DNA of 64,000 nucleotides from Roseovarius sp. THAF9 (GCF_009363715.1 NZ_CP045404.1:1270001-1334000); one strand, 5' to 3'; shown: positions 34,806-45,314, counted from the stretch's first letter. The notes: generated by a model not told the origin, from the letters alone. Translations and numbers: made by a program.

Positions 34806-37274
34806 TCAGACGAACAAGAAGTCGTCCACTGCCGCATCCAACGCCGCACCGTCCTGGAATGCCAGGTTCTGAATGCGCATGTCATCCTCGGGGCCGGTGT
34901 CGACCTCGGAGAACGCGGTGGCGGCAGTGTTGTGATTGTCCAGCAGGTACTCGGCGAGCGCGTCCTGCTCGGTGCCGTCATCCGCGAAGGTGGCGCCGCC
35001 GGTCTGTACGCCCTCCTGTTCGAGGCCGACAAAGTCGAAATCCTCGGGGAAGGGGTAGCCGTCACCGCCGCCGACAAAGTTGCCGTCGTCGTCGAAGCGC
35101 GGCGCGGCCAGGAAGCCCAGCGTGACGACGCCATATTCCTGATCGGGATTCACGATCACGCCGTCATCCACCAGCACCGCGCGGATTTCGCCGGTATCAG
35201 GGTCGACGAAGGCCGCGTCATCGATCCGCGCGCCCGACGGTGCATCGGGGTCAAAGCTGAACTGCACGCCCGCCACCTGGATGAACTGGCCCGCCACGCT
35301 GGGCAGGGCGGCGACGCCGTGTTCCAGAACCGCCACAAGCTCGGTCGCGGTCAGCTGGCCGACGACAAGGTCGTTGTTGAACGCGAGCGTGGTCTGGATG
35401 TCGTTCTGACTGATCCCGCCCGTGGGTTTCACCACGTTGCCGTCGCCGTCGAGGATCTGCTCGTTCACGTCGCGCACCGGCTCGGTTCCGCCCGCGGGCA
35501 CCACCGTCTGACCGATCGAGGCGCGGATACCGCCACCGTTCTTGATCGACACCCAAACGTCGTCGCCGTCGCCGAACATCTCGTTGGCATAGTCCAGGTT
35601 GGCATCCGCCGTCAGGTTGCCCAGGTTGGTTTCCTGCGTGCGCACCCCGTCGGGATCATCGCCCGCGCCAGTGCCCGACCGGTTGCCGTTCAGGAACACA
35701 TCCGAGATGCCGAAGACATTGCCCTCGGTCGCCAGGATCTGGTCCTGGATCGCATCGGCGATGGCCTGGATTTCCGGGTCGATCAGACCTTCGGCATTCA
35801 GGTCCGCCACGCCCTGGTCGTCGGTGGCATAGGCGCCCGAGACATCTTCGTCATAGCTGTCGGGGATGATGTTGCCGTAGGCGTCGAATTCGATCACCAG
35901 CCGGCCCACATACTGATAGCTGCCGTCGGTATTGACCACCGCGGTGGTGGTGCCGCCCGCGTTGTCGATAAACGCCGGATACTGGCCCTGATCGCTGTCC
36001 CCGTCGCGGGCACGGTCGTTGTCGTCGAAAAGCCGAGTGTTCGAGCCGCCGGCGACGATGATGTCCACGTCGGTCAGTCGCTCGGCCAGTCCGAACTCGA
36101 TGCCGATCTGCTGCATGTGGCCCAGCAGGATCACCTTGTCCATCGTGGGGTTGTCGGCCAGCAGGGCATCGACCTCCGCCTGGATCTCGGCGGCCAGCGC
36201 ATCCAGCTCGGCCTCGGTGGGGTCGGTGCCGGCCCAGCTGGGGGCGATGCCCACGCCACCGGGCGAGGAGATCGAGCCCAGTGTCGGAGTCGTGGCGCCG
36301 ATGACGCCGATCCGCTCGCCATCCTGTTCGATCACGGTCGAGGAGGTGACGACGCCCGATTGCGGCGCCTGTCCGCCCTCGACGGCCAGCGGTGCGAGGT
36401 TCTCGTCGGTCGAGAAGTCAAGGTTGGTCGACAGGTAGGGAAACAGCGCCCCGGCGAAATCCATGCCGTCCAGATCGGTGTCCGACAGGGCGGCGAAATC
36501 CCCCTCCGCGTCGCCCGAAATGAGGCTCGCCAGCGTGCCGGTGCCGAAATCGAACTCGTGGTTGCCCAGGGCCACCGCCTGCACGCCCAGCTCGTTCTGG
36601 ATCTGGATGTCGGCGATGCCGGCCGAGCCGAAGACCTCTGCAGAGGCGTCATAGAACAGGCCGGGGATGAAGGCGTCGCCCGAGGACAGCGTCAGCGTCG
36701 CGTCTGCGCCCACATCCTCGTCGCGCAGCGCGTTCAGAACAGCCGACAGGTTCGGCGCGTCCTGCACCGCCGCCGCACCGGCCTCCTGGTCGGTGAAATG
36801 CAGCAGGTTCAAGGTAAAGGTGTCGTCGCGGTCCAGCATCTCGACCGAAACGCTGGCTTCTTCGCTTTCGGTCTCGCCGTTCGAGACGCGGTAGGTGAAA
36901 TCCAGTTCGCCGTCGAACCACGGGAAGGCCTTGACCTTGACGGTGCCGTCGTTGTTGATCTTGACGAAGCCTTCAAGGCGTCCGCTGTCCTCGTCGCGCA
37001 GCAGCACCAGCTTGCGACGGCCCACATCCTGGCCGTTGATCTCTGACACGAAGAGGTCATCGGCATCGCTTTCCTCGCCCGGCAGGTCATTCGCCAGAAG
37101 GTCCAGCGTGGCCTTGCGGCCAACGACACGCGCCACGTCGTCCGCGGCGGTGGGGGCGGGCGCCGGGTCATTGTCGTCGTGCGGATTGCACCAGTCCCAA
37201 AAACCGGGAAACTTGTCTTTCCATGAAAACCCGCGGTTGCCCCACGGCGTGCCGAAATCGTGTTTGAAAAACAT
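34806..37274 (-). CDS. Large 5'-nucleotidase/metallophosphatase-like protein with N-terminal Ig-like domain
   Basis: 822 acidic residues. After an aromatic N-terminus comes a cadherin-like/VCBS region (about 40-150; ADDVARVVGRKATLDLLANDLPGE, LDFTYRVSNGETES). A metallophosphatase domain follows from about 155 (LNLLHFTD, SSGDAFIPG, ALGNHEFDFG, LLGHMQQ) and then a 5'-nucleotidase C domain (IKNGGGIRASIG, LAFNNDLVVGQLTATELVAVLEHG, GGDGYPFP). It is a UshA relative. One conserved motif is altered: GGHSHT becomes GGSNTR. No Sec signal is seen, and the acidic, Asp-rich sequence fits type I secretion. A surface phosphate-scavenging enzyme is the likely role. Confidence 0.85.
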   Translation of the reverse strand: MFFKHDFGTPWGNRGFSWKDKFPGFWDWCNPHDDNDPAPAPTAADDVARVVGRKATLDLLANDLPGEESDADDLFVSEINGQDVGRRKLVLLRDEDSGRLEGFVKINNDGTVKVKAFPWFDGELDFTYRVSNGETESEEASVSVEMLDRDDTFTLNLLHFTDQEAGAAAVQDAPNLSAVLNALRDEDVGADATLTLSSGDAFIPGLFYDASAEVFGSAGIADIQIQNELGVQAVALGNHEFDFGTGTLASLISGDAEGDFAALSDTDLDGMDFAGALFPYLSTNLDFSTDENLAPLAVEGGQAPQSGVVTSSTVIEQDGERIGVIGATTPTLGSISSPGGVGIAPSWAGTDPTEAELDALAAEIQAEVDALLADNPTMDKVILLGHMQQIGIEFGLAERLTDVDIIVAGGSNTRLFDDNDRARDGDSDQGQYPAFIDNAGGTTTAVVNTDGSYQYVGRLVIEFDAYGNIIPDSYDEDVSGAYATDDQGVADLNAEGLIDPEIQAIADAIQDQILATEGNVFGISDVFLNGNRSGTGAGDDPDGVRTQETNLGNLTADANLDYANEMFGDGDDVWVSIKNGGGIRASIGQTVVPAGGTEPVRDVNEQILDGDGNVVKPTGGISQNDIQTTLAFNNDLVVGQLTATELVAVLEHGVAALPSVAGQFIQVAGVQFSFDPDAPSGARIDDAAFVDPDTGEIRAVLVDDGVIVNPDQEYGVVTLGFLAAPRFDDDGNFVGGGDGYPFPEDFDFVGLEQEGVQTGGATFADDGTEQDALAEYLLDNHNTAATAFSEVDTGPEDDMRIQNLAFQDGAALDAAVDDFLFV

Positions 37275-37423
37275 CTGGAAAATCCCCTTGTCCGATTGGT
37301 TCCACGTCGCAGCAACGCGGCATCGGACAAAGAAAAGCCCCGCTTAGGTAACAGGGACGCAGCGAAAGCGTTAATTTTTTGTGACGGGTCAGGATGCGGC
37401 GCGGGAAGGGGCAGGACGGGGGC

Positions 37424-37975
37424 TTAGCGTCGGGCGCGAAAGTGCCTCAGAAAGGACCACGCGGTCAACGCGGCAAGCGCGACAAGCGCGGCTATGCCTG
37501 CCAGGTGGGCCATCCGTCCCAGCCCCAGCACGGCGCGCGGATCGGCAACATGCGCCCCGCCATTTACCAGCAGCAGCGTCACCATGCCGGGGATCAGCAC
37601 CAAGCCTGCGACGATCGGCCAATACAGCCAGCGTGTCACCGACGGGTAAAGCATCGCGCCGATACGCTGCTGCCACCACAAGAGCGCGCAAATCAGGGCA
37701 GGGGCCATCAGCGCCAGAAGAACCGCAACCAGCGGTGCGACGAACACCTCGAAGGTGGCTGCGTTGTCACTGCCCCACCCGGCGGCGACCCCGCCGCGGC
37801 TGAACGGAAAGCCCCAGATCAGCTGGGGGGCGAAGCGAGAGATAACAACGCTGGACACGCCAAGCAGCAGGTAGATCTCGGTCCCCAGCGCATAAAGCCG
37901 CCACGGGTCCGCACGGCGGCGGTGCAGCACGCTGCAGCCGATCATGATCGCGACGATACAGGCAAGATAGATCAT
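37424..37975 (-). CDS. Multi-pass membrane protein of unknown function
   Basis: 183 residues with about five hydrophobic spans (MIYLACIVAIMIGCSV, EIYLLLGVSSVVISRF, FVAPLVAVLLALMAPALICALLW, YWPIVAGLVLIPGMVTLLLV, LAGIAALVALAALTAW). No family is recognised. The stop is about 150 bp from the start of the nucleotidase-like gene on the same strand. Confidence 0.6.
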   Translation of the reverse strand: MIYLACIVAIMIGCSVLHRRRADPWRLYALGTEIYLLLGVSSVVISRFAPQLIWGFPFSRGGVAAGWGSDNAATFEVFVAPLVAVLLALMAPALICALLWWQQRIGAMLYPSVTRWLYWPIVAGLVLIPGMVTLLLVNGGAHVADPRAVLGLGRMAHLAGIAALVALAALTAWSFLRHFRARR

Positions 37976-38000
37976 CCCGCGAAGCCTCTCTCGAACGAAA

Positions 38001-38026
38001 CAGGCCCCGGATTGCTCCGGGGCCTG
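38001..38026 (-). terminator. Intrinsic terminator after ctaD
   Basis: Hairpin CAGGCCCCGG / CCGGGGCCTG followed on the minus strand by TTTCGTTC, 30 bp beyond the ctaD stop. Confidence 0.85.
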
Positions 38027-38055
38027 CGTGTCGGTTCAGGCTGGTCAGCCGACGC

Positions 38056-39732
38056 TTAGTGATGCGCGGGCTGCTTGTCCCAGTCTTCCCGCTTGGGCAG
38101 CTGCTCGAACGTGTGTTCGGGCGGCGGGCAGGGCAGGGTCCATTCCAGCGTGTCGGCATATTCGTTCCACGGGTTGTTCTGGGTCACTTTCGCGCCACGG
38201 AACAGCGCGTAGATCACCACGCCGAAGAAGAAGATGAACGAGGCGAAGGACAGGAACGCACCGATCGACGACCACCAGTTCCAGACCGCGAAAGCCTCGG
38301 GGTAGTCGATGTAGCGGCGGGGCATGCCCTGACGTCCCAGGAAGTGTTGCGGGAAGAACGTCAGGTTCGCACCGATGAACATCGCCCAGAAGTGCAACTG
38401 GCCCATCCATTCGGGGATCATGCGCCCGGTCATCTTGGGGAAGTAGAAGTAGATCCCCGCGAAGATCGCGAACACCGCACCGAGCGACATCACGTAGTGG
38501 AAGTGTGCCACCACGTAGTAGGTGTCGTGATACGCCCGGTCGATGCCAGCCTGGCTGAGGACAATGCCGGTGACGCCGCCCACGGTGAACAGGAACAGGA
38601 AGCCGAACGCCCAGAGCATCGGCGTCTTGAATTCGATCGCGCCGCCCCACATCGTGGCGATCCAGCTGAACACTTTCACGCCTGTCGGGACCGCGATGAC
38701 CATCGTGGCCAGCATGAAGTAGGACTGCTGGGTCAGCGACATGCCCACGGTGTACATGTGGTGCGCCCACACGACGAAGCCGAGGAAGCCGATGGCAATG
38801 AGCGCCCAGACCATCGGCAGGTAGCCGAAGATCGGCTTGCGCGCGAAGGTCGCGATGACGTGGCTGATGATGCCGAAGCCGGGCAGAATGATGATGTACA
38901 CTTCCGGGTGGCCGAAGAACCACAGGATGTGCTGGTAGAGAACCGGGTCACCACCGCCTGCGGGGTCGAAGAACGTCGTGCCGAAATTGCGGTCGGTCAG
39001 CAGCATGGTGATGGCGCCCGCCAGAACCGGCAGGGACAGCAGGATCAGCCATGCGGTCACGAAGATCGACCAGCTGAACAGCGGCACCTTGAACAGCGTC
39101 ATGCCCGGTGCGCGCATGTTCAGGAAGGTGGTGATCATGTTGATCGCGCCCAGGATCGAACTTGCGCCCGACACGTGCACGGCAAAGATCGCCAGGTCCA
39201 TCGACATGCCCGCCTCGTTGGTCGAGAGCGGTGGATAGAGCACCCAGCCCACGCCAGAGCCCAACTGCCCGTTGCCGCCCGGCGCCAGAAGCGAGGCGAC
39301 ACCCAGCGAGGTGCCGGTCACGTAGAGCCAGAACGACAGGTTGTTGAGGCGCGGGAACGCCATGTCCGGTGCGCCGATCTGCAGCGGCATGAAGTAGTTG
39401 CCGAAGCCGCCGAAAAGGGCGGGGATCACCACGAAGAACATCATCAATACACCATGATAGGTGATCATGACGTTCCAGAGGTGGCCGTTCGGGGTACATT
39501 CGCCGGCGGCCGCCGCGGTGAACCGCGCGCCTTCCATGCACATGTACTGAACGCCCGGCTCCATCAGTTCGAGCCGCATGTAGACGGTGAACGCCACCGA
39601 TATCAGGCCGACGAATGCCGACGTGATCAGGTAGAGAATCCCGATATCCTTGTGGTTGGTGGACATGAACCAGCGGGTGAAGAACCCGCGATTGTCTTCA
39701 TGTCCGTGGCCGTGAATGGCTGCGTCTGCCAT
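38056..39732 (-). CDS. ctaD: Cytochrome c oxidase subunit I (aa3-type)
   Basis: 558 residues, twelve membrane helices. Heme and copper ligands are visible: [10 protein letters not shown], the crosslinked His-Tyr pair in [21 protein letters not shown], the CuB pair WAHHMYTVG, and [11 protein letters not shown]. The D-channel entry motif ([39 protein letters not shown]) is intact. It reduces oxygen to water in the inner membrane. Subunits II and III are not adjacent, as is common in Rhodobacteraceae. Confidence 0.97.
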   Translation of the reverse strand: MADAAIHGHGHEDNRGFFTRWFMSTNHKDIGILYLITSAFVGLISVAFTVYMRLELMEPGVQYMCMEGARFTAAAAGECTPNGHLWNVMITYHGVLMMFFVVIPALFGGFGNYFMPLQIGAPDMAFPRLNNLSFWLYVTGTSLGVASLLAPGGNGQLGSGVGWVLYPPLSTNEAGMSMDLAIFAVHVSGASSILGAINMITTFLNMRAPGMTLFKVPLFSWSIFVTAWLILLSLPVLAGAITMLLTDRNFGTTFFDPAGGGDPVLYQHILWFFGHPEVYIIILPGFGIISHVIATFARKPIFGYLPMVWALIAIGFLGFVVWAHHMYTVGMSLTQQSYFMLATMVIAVPTGVKVFSWIATMWGGAIEFKTPMLWAFGFLFLFTVGGVTGIVLSQAGIDRAYHDTYYVVAHFHYVMSLGAVFAIFAGIYFYFPKMTGRMIPEWMGQLHFWAMFIGANLTFFPQHFLGRQGMPRRYIDYPEAFAVWNWWSSIGAFLSFASFIFFFGVVIYALFRGAKVTQNNPWNEYADTLEWTLPCPPPEHTFEQLPKREDWDKQPAHH

Positions 39733-40099
39733 CTGGGTGCCTCCTGCTGGTCATTTATACAGGGACACCGCATGGCGAAGGGGTCAGACAGACTCCCCCG
39801 CGACGTGTCCCGCAACACGAGAAAGGTTCTAGAATGACCCGCGACAATGAGCAATGCGCCAGATTGACATATGCAGATATTTTTTGTCGCAGCCGGAAGG
39901 GCGATGAAACGCGGCCAGAGCCCCGCAAATATTAACGATTTCTTCACCAAAGCGGTGTTTGGGAGACGCAGGCCGATGGGTCCGGAAGCCATAATCGAAA
40001 ATCGCCGGTCGCTCTTGAAGCCCCCCCGGCCCACGCATAAGGTTCACTCCGACGCGGGCCGATCCACGGCCCGACCATGCGCATCAAGAGGCAGGCAAC
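39733..40099. promoter_or_regulatory. Intergenic region between divergent ctaD and clpP
   Basis: 367 bp with no credible gene; a frame from 39871 runs into clpP out of frame. A ribosome-like AGGAGG on the minus strand lies just before the ctaD start (39742-39747). Promoters for both genes must lie here, but no clear boxes or operators were picked out. Confidence 0.5.
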
Positions 40100-40732
40100 A
40101 TGACAGACCCGATGGAAACCTACATGAACACGCTCGTCCCCATGGTGGTCGAGCAGACCAGCCGCGGCGAACGGGCCTACGACATTTTCTCGCGCCTGCT
40201 GAAGGAGCGGATCATCTTCGTGAACGGCCCGGTGCATGACGGCATGTCCAGCCTGATCGTGGCGCAGCTTCTGCACCTCGAGGCGGAAAACCCTTCCAAG
40301 GAAATCTCGATGTATATCAACAGCCCCGGCGGCGTTGTTACATCGGGCCTGTCGATCTACGACACGATGCAATACATCAAGCCCAAGGTCAGCACGCTGG
40401 TCATCGGCCAGGCCGCCAGCATGGGCAGCCTGCTGTTGACGGCAGGGGCTTCGGGCATGCGGTTCTCGCTGCCCAACAGCCGAATCATGGTGCACCAGCC
40501 CTCGGGCGGCTACCAGGGCCAGGCGACGGATATCATGATCCATGCCGAGGAGACGCTGAAGCTGAAACGGCGTCTTAACGAAATTTACGTAAAACATACC
40601 GGACAATCCCTGAAGAAGGTCGAGGATGCGCTGGAGCGCGACAACTTCATGTCGCCCGAGGACGCAAAGGAGTGGGGCCTGATCGACGAAATCGTGGAAA
40701 ACCGGGCGAAGGGTGAGGAAGACGGTAAGTGA
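40100..40732 (+). CDS. clpP: ATP-dependent Clp protease proteolytic subunit
   Basis: A 210-residue serine protease. The catalytic triad is in place: Ser in [11 protein letters not shown], His in [15 protein letters not shown] and Asp in [18 protein letters not shown]. Fourteen subunits form the degradation chamber that ClpX and ClpA feed. clpX follows 193 bp downstream. Confidence 0.97.
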   Translation: MTDPMETYMNTLVPMVVEQTSRGERAYDIFSRLLKERIIFVNGPVHDGMSSLIVAQLLHLEAENPSKEISMYINSPGGVVTSGLSIYDTMQYIKPKVSTLVIGQAASMGSLLLTAGASGMRFSLPNSRIMVHQPSGGYQGQATDIMIHAEETLKLKRRLNEIYVKHTGQSLKKVEDALERDNFMSPEDAKEWGLIDEIVENRAKGEEDGK

Positions 40733-40925
40733 TCCGCCCGAGTGCGGCGGAAGGCAGGGCAGGGGCGATTTTGACATTGAGGTGCCAAACGCTCTGCCCT
40801 AAGCTGCCCCAAACGGACGAGAAACAAGGGACCCGCGCCAGGGCCGGTTGACCCGGTCGTATACATCCACAGTGGCGCAAATCGATGGGCCCAAAACGCG
40901 GCGCGACACGCCGAAAGGTGCAAGA

Positions 40926-42188
40926 ATGGCGAATAATTCCGGTGGCGACAGCAAGAACACGCTCTACTGCAGCTTCTGCGGCAAGAGCCAGCACGAGGTC
41001 CGAAAACTGATCGCGGGCCCGACGGTGTTCATCTGCGACGAATGCGTCGAGCTTTGCATGGATATCATCCGCGAAGAGACCAAGACCGCCGGGCTGAAGG
41101 CCACCGACGGCGTGCCCACCCCGCGCGAGATCTGCGACGTGCTGGACGATTACGTGATCGGCCAGTTCACCGCCAAGCGGGTGCTGTCTGTCGCGGTGCA
41201 CAACCACTACAAGCGGTTGAATCACTCCGGCAAGAACGACATCGAATTGCAGAAGTCGAACATCCTGCTGATCGGCCCCACGGGCTGCGGCAAGACGCTT
41301 CTGGCGCAGACGCTGGCGCGCATTCTCGACGTGCCCTTCACCATGGCCGATGCCACCACGCTGACCGAGGCCGGGTATGTGGGCGAGGATGTCGAGAACA
41401 TCATCCTCAAGCTGTTGCAGGCGTCGGAATACAACGTCGAACGCGCGCAGCGCGGTATCGTCTATATCGACGAGGTCGACAAGATTACCCGCAAGTCGGA
41501 AAATCCGTCGATCACCCGCGACGTGTCGGGCGAGGGCGTGCAGCAGGCGCTGCTGAAACTGATGGAAGGCACCGTGGCCGCCGTGCCGCCGCAGGGCGGG
41601 CGCAAGCATCCGCAGCAGGAATTCCTGCAAGTGGACACGACCAACATCCTCTTCATCTGCGGTGGCGCCTTTGCCGGTCTCGACAAGATCATCAGCCAGC
41701 GTGGCAAAGGCTCGGCCATGGGCTTTGGCGCCGATGTGCGCGACGAGGAATCGCGCAACGTGGGCGAGGTGTTCAAGGACCTTGAACCGGAAGATCTGCT
41801 GAAATTCGGCCTGATCCCGGAATTCGTCGGCCGCCTGCCGGTCATCGCGACGCTGGAGGACCTCGACGAGGATGCGCTGATCACGATCCTGACCCAGCCG
41901 AAGAACGCGCTGGTCAAACAGTATCAGCGCCTGTTCGAGCTGGAGAACGTGACGCTCAGCTTTACCGACGACGCGCTGAGCGCGATTTCCAAGCGGGCGA
42001 TCGAACGCAAGACCGGCGCGCGCGGGCTGCGCTCGATCCTTGAGGATATCCTGCTCGACACGATGTTCGAGCTGCCCGGCATGGAAGATGTCGAGGAAGT
42101 GGTCGTCAACGAAGAGGCGGTCAGTGCCGAGGCCGCACCTCTGATGGTGCATGCCGAGGCCAAGAAGGAAGGCACCAGCGCGGGCTGA
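40926..42188 (+). CDS. clpX: ATP-dependent Clp protease ATP-binding subunit ClpX
   Basis: A 420-residue AAA+ unfoldase. The N-terminal zinc-binding domain is [30 protein letters not shown]. Walker A is [12 protein letters not shown], Walker [11 protein letters not shown], and the sensor/pore loop region is GYVGEDVEN. It recognises and unfolds substrates for ClpP. The ATG at 40926 follows a weak AAAGG; an upstream frame to 40848 is not conserved-looking. Confidence 0.97.
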   Translation: MANNSGGDSKNTLYCSFCGKSQHEVRKLIAGPTVFICDECVELCMDIIREETKTAGLKATDGVPTPREICDVLDDYVIGQFTAKRVLSVAVHNHYKRLNHSGKNDIELQKSNILLIGPTGCGKTLLAQTLARILDVPFTMADATTLTEAGYVGEDVENIILKLLQASEYNVERAQRGIVYIDEVDKITRKSENPSITRDVSGEGVQQALLKLMEGTVAAVPPQGGRKHPQQEFLQVDTTNILFICGGAFAGLDKIISQRGKGSAMGFGADVRDEESRNVGEVFKDLEPEDLLKFGLIPEFVGRLPVIATLEDLDEDALITILTQPKNALVKQYQRLFELENVTLSFTDDALSAISKRAIERKTGARGLRSILEDILLDTMFELPGMEDVEEVVVNEEAVSAEAAPLMVHAEAKKEGTSAG

Positions 42189-42210
42189 CCCGGCGGTGCT
42201 TCCGGGCGTG

Positions 42211-42291
42211 CAAATTTTTACAAATAATTTGGGCAAGAAAATTCGAATTTTCTTGCCCATTTTCTTTGAAAGAAAATGGTCCGGTGCCGGA
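42211..42291. terminator. Tandem palindromes downstream of clpX
   Basis: In order: CAAATT...AATTTG (42211-42231), a perfect 28-bp palindrome GGGCAAGAAAATTC + complement (42231-42258), CATTTTCTTT-G-AAAGAAAATG (42258-42278) and a short TCCGG-TG-CCGGA (42280-42291). Adjacent units share a base. Likely transcription terminators; they belong to the same family as 7357, 26725 and 48965. Confidence 0.6.
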
Positions 42292-42434
42292 TCGCACGAC
42301 AGGACTACAGCCCGGCGTCTCTTTGCCGGCCAACGCCAGCCAATGGCGAAGACAGGCCGGCAAGACCGCGTCCGGGCTGGACCTTGGCGGCAATCTGCGG
42401 CATACCCTGACCAAGCATAGTCCGGAGGATCATG

Positions 42435-42818
42435 ATGGGTCTGCTCACCTCGCTTCTGCGCGCCGTCACATGGTGGAACGGCGCCACGCTCAACACGATG
42501 ATTCACACCCGCCGCAAGGGTACGAAGGTCGGTGAGGACGATCAGGGCAACATCTTTTACCAGACATCCGACGGCCAGCGCCGCTGGGTGATCTTCAACG
42601 GCGAGGCCGAGGCCAGCCGCGTCAGCCCCGAGTGGCATGGCTGGCTGCACCACACCTACAAGGAGCCGCCCACCGAGGCGCCGTTCAAGCGCAAGCCGTG
42701 GGAAAAGCCGCACGAGGAAAACCTCACTGGCACCGCGCTGGCCTATGCGCCCGCCGGTTCGATCCGTCGCGCCGATCCGGCCGAGCGCCGCGATTACGAG
42801 GCGTGGAGCCCCGAGTAA
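42435..42818 (+). CDS. NADH:ubiquinone oxidoreductase accessory subunit NDUFA12
   Basis: About 127 residues: [67 protein letters not shown]. This is the alphaproteobacterial NDUFA12/B17.2 family, an accessory subunit or assembly factor of complex I. ATGATGGGT gives two start options three bases apart. It heads the NDUFA12-mlaD-DUF2155 run. Confidence 0.93.
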   Translation: MGLLTSLLRAVTWWNGATLNTMIHTRRKGTKVGEDDQGNIFYQTSDGQRRWVIFNGEAEASRVSPEWHGWLHHTYKEPPTEAPFKRKPWEKPHEENLTGTALAYAPAGSIRRADPAERRDYEAWSPE

Positions 42819-42846
42819 CCCCGACCCCATCAGCCAGGAGCCGCCT

Positions 42847-43311
42847 ATGGCCAGCGAGAACATGACAGAGGTCGCCGTCGGCGGGGCCGTGCTGGCCATT
42901 GCCGCGGGTTTCGTGATTTATGCCGGGCAAGTCAGCGGCTTTTCCGGCGCCGCGCCGGAATACGAGTTGCGTGCCAGCTTCCGCAGCGCTGACGGCATAG
43001 ACGTCGGCACCGACGTGCGCCTTGCCGGCGTCAAGGTCGGCCGCGTCACCGACATGCAGCTTGACCCCGAAACCTACCGCGCGCGCGCCGTCTTTACCGT
43101 GCGCGACGATATCGAGGTGCCCGACGACAGCGCGCTGGCGATCAGTTCCGAGGGCCTGCTGGGTGGCAATTTCGTCGAGATCATGCCCGGCGGTTCGCCC
43201 TTCTACTTCACCGCTGGCGACGAGATCGAGTTCACGCAAGGCTCCGTCAGCCTGATCGCGCTTCTGACCAAGTTCGTGGCCGGCGACGACGACGGAGATG
43301 CCTCCGAATGA
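42847..43311 (+). CDS. mlaD: MlaD-family outer-membrane lipid transport protein
   Basis: 154 residues: an N-terminal membrane anchor (EVAVGGAVLAIAAGFVIYAG) and a single MCE domain (YELRASFRSADGIDVGTDVRLAGVKVGRVTDMQLDPETYRARAVFTV). In the Mla system a hexamer of this protein passes phospholipids between membranes. The ATPase and permease genes are not nearby. Its stop overlaps the next start by 4 bp. Confidence 0.92.
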   Translation: MASENMTEVAVGGAVLAIAAGFVIYAGQVSGFSGAAPEYELRASFRSADGIDVGTDVRLAGVKVGRVTDMQLDPETYRARAVFTVRDDIEVPDDSALAISSEGLLGGNFVEIMPGGSPFYFTAGDEIEFTQGSVSLIALLTKFVAGDDDGDASE

Positions 43312-43685
43312 GCCTCTGGAACCGCTGCATCCCGGCGGCCGCCCTTTTGGCGCTGGCAATTGGCCTGCCCGCCGCGGCGCAGGAAGAGGTCGAGGTCGGC
43401 ACCGGCGTCGTGCTGCGCTGGGTCGACAAGATAACGACCGAATCCGGCGACCTCGAGATCGCCAACGCCAGCGCGGGCCAGGTCGGCCGGATGCGCGTGG
43501 AACTGGGCGAATGCCGCTATCCCGCGGGCAATCCGGCGGGCGACGCCTATGCCTTTCTCACCGTCCACCCCGAGGAAACCGCACCACCGATCTTTTCGGG
43601 CTGGATGTTGGCCTCGGCGCCCGCGCTCAACGCGGTGGAACATCAACGCTATGACATCTGGGTGTTGCGCTGCATGACCCAGTGA
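43308..43685 (+). CDS. DUF2155 secreted protein
   Basis: 125 residues. A Sec signal (CIPAAALLALAIGLPAAAQ) precedes the DUF2155 domain: VLRWVDKITTESGDLEIANASAGQVGRMRVELGECRYP and APPIFSGWMLASAPALNAVEHQRYDIWVLRC. A family conserved in alphaproteobacteria next to mlaD and aat; role in the envelope is presumed. The ATG overlaps mlaD by 4 bp and the 3' end overlaps convergent aat by 37 bp. Confidence 0.9.
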   Translation: MSLWNRCIPAAALLALAIGLPAAAQEEVEVGTGVVLRWVDKITTESGDLEIANASAGQVGRMRVELGECRYPAGNPAGDAYAFLTVHPEETAPPIFSGWMLASAPALNAVEHQRYDIWVLRCMTQ

Positions 43686-44299
43686 GGCGCCGGGTCGAAA
43701 GGCGGGTGGTTGATATCCGCCTCTGCCTCTAGCGCGGTGGCCAGCCGCTTGCGATACTCCGCGCGGGGAATTTCCTGCGCGCCCAGGCTGGCCAGGTGCT
43801 CGGTCTGGAACTGCGTGTCAAAAAGCTGAAAGCCACAACGCCGCAAATGCCCCGTCAGGTGCGCCAGAGCCAGCTTGGACGCGTCGGTGCGGCGCGAGAA
43901 CATGCTTTCGCCGAAGAACGCGGCGCCCAGCGTCACGCCGTAAACCCCGCCGACCAGCAGGTCGTCCTGCCAGATCTCCAGTGAATGGGCGTGGCCTCTG
44001 GCGTGCAATTCAAGGTAAAGCGACCGGATCTGTCCGTTGATCCATGTCTCCTCGCGGTCGGCGCAGCCGTCCACCGTGCCGGCGAAATCGGCGTCGAGCG
44101 TGGCGGAATAGGCCCCGCGCCTCAGCCGCCGTGCCAACGAGCGCGAGACATGGAACTCCGACAGCGGCAGCACGCCGCGCATCCGCGGGTCGACCCAGAA
44201 CAGATCGGGGTCGTGGCGCGACTCGGCCATCGGGAAAATGCCCGCGGCATAGGCCTGCAACAAGAGGTCTGGATCAAGAGGCGGCTGGCGGTCTGACAT
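43649..44299 (-). CDS. aat: Leucyl/phenylalanyl-tRNA-protein transferase
   Basis: A 216-residue enzyme with the family motifs FWVDPRMRGVLPL, ADREETWINGQIRSLYLELHARGHAHSLEIW and GGVYGVTLGAAFFGESMFSR. It adds Leu or Phe to proteins bearing N-terminal Lys/Arg, marking them for ClpS-ClpAP. Overlaps the DUF2155 gene end. Confidence 0.95.
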   Translation of the reverse strand: MSDRQPPLDPDLLLQAYAAGIFPMAESRHDPDLFWVDPRMRGVLPLSEFHVSRSLARRLRRGAYSATLDADFAGTVDGCADREETWINGQIRSLYLELHARGHAHSLEIWQDDLLVGGVYGVTLGAAFFGESMFSRRTDASKLALAHLTGHLRRCGFQLFDTQFQTEHLASLGAQEIPRAEYRKRLATALEAEADINHPPFDPAPHWVMQRNTQMS

Positions 44300-44394
44300 C
44301 GGCGTCCGGATGGTGGGGCAGGGCGGAGCGGCGTTTACGCTTCGTTACACCTCCTATGGTAAGCCTTTGCACGGTGCATGGCAAAGGAGATGAC

Positions 44395-45099
44395 ATGGAC
44401 GGCCTGAACGATGCGCCCGCCCCGGGCGGGACTGATGAAAACCGCGCGGTGGAAGACACGCTGCGGCAGCGCGCCAACCGGCGCCAGGCGCGCTACGGCA
44501 TGCTGTTCGATTGTTTTCGCCATTTGATCACCGACAGCAGTGTGCTCTACCTTGGCGCGGGCGACGGCAAGTGGTGTGCCGACCTCGCGCAGGCCGGCGC
44601 GTTGCAGGTTGTCGGGGTCGAGGCGCAGGCCGATCTTGTCGCCCGGTTCGAGGATTTGCCCGCGATCGGTGCTCGCGAACGGGTCGAGATGCGACATGCC
44701 GACCCGCTCGACTTTCTGCAACACGTCGCCGACAGGGCCAAGCGGTTCGAGCTGGTGGTCCTGATGGACGTGCTGCGCGACGTCAGCGACCTGCATGGTG
44801 TGTTCGCGGATGTCGCCGCGCTGCGACCCCGGATGGTGTTGGGCGACGGTGTCGTGGCGAGCTCACACGACCCGGTCCTGCGGCTGGAACCACGCCGTGC
44901 GACCGGCGGCACGGCCCGTCCGCCGCACATGATCCCCAGCCGTGGCGCGATCACCCAGGCGGCCGAGGCCGCAGGCTACGAGGTGGACTGGACCGACTGG
45001 ACCCAGCTGCCTCCGGCCCTGCGCGACGGTCTGTCGGATTACTACCGCAACGGTCCGATTGGACGCGCAAGCTTCACGCTGATCGCCAAGGACAGTTGA
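44395..45099 (+). CDS. Class I SAM-dependent methyltransferase-like protein
   Basis: A 234-residue protein. Its core VLYLGAGDGKWCADLAQAGALQVVGVEAQADLVARFEDLP fits motif I and the acidic loop of a class I methyltransferase fold, with FELVVLMDVLRDVSDLHGVF as motif II. The Gly-rich loop GAGDGKW is slightly unusual. Substrate unknown. AAAGGAGA lies 6 nt upstream of the ATG. Divergent from aat by about 95 bp. Confidence 0.75.
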   Translation: MDGLNDAPAPGGTDENRAVEDTLRQRANRRQARYGMLFDCFRHLITDSSVLYLGAGDGKWCADLAQAGALQVVGVEAQADLVARFEDLPAIGARERVEMRHADPLDFLQHVADRAKRFELVVLMDVLRDVSDLHGVFADVAALRPRMVLGDGVVASSHDPVLRLEPRRATGGTARPPHMIPSRGAITQAAEAAGYEVDWTDWTQLPPALRDGLSDYYRNGPIGRASFTLIAKDS

Positions 45100-45314
45100 G
45101 CGCGCAGCGAAGGTCTGGTGCCAAGGTGGCGCAGGTGCCGCCCGGTCAGCGACTTGGCAAAAGGGCGCGGCAGCAGCGCCTTGGGGGTCGTCCGCCGGAA
45201 TCGCAACTGTTCTGCGACAAGGCTATGCTGACGCAACGAAGAGCGTTGGAAAGCCTGCTGTTTGATCGACATCGCACGATGTAGAGGCGCGACCGGCGAC
45301 GCGTGGAGCCGGGC

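Noticed and set aside
45042..45272. 76-codon minus-strand frame between the methyltransferase gene and accC
   Set aside because: Overlaps the methyltransferase end, Arg/Leu-rich, no recognisable domain; the 215-bp gap shows nothing else I can support.
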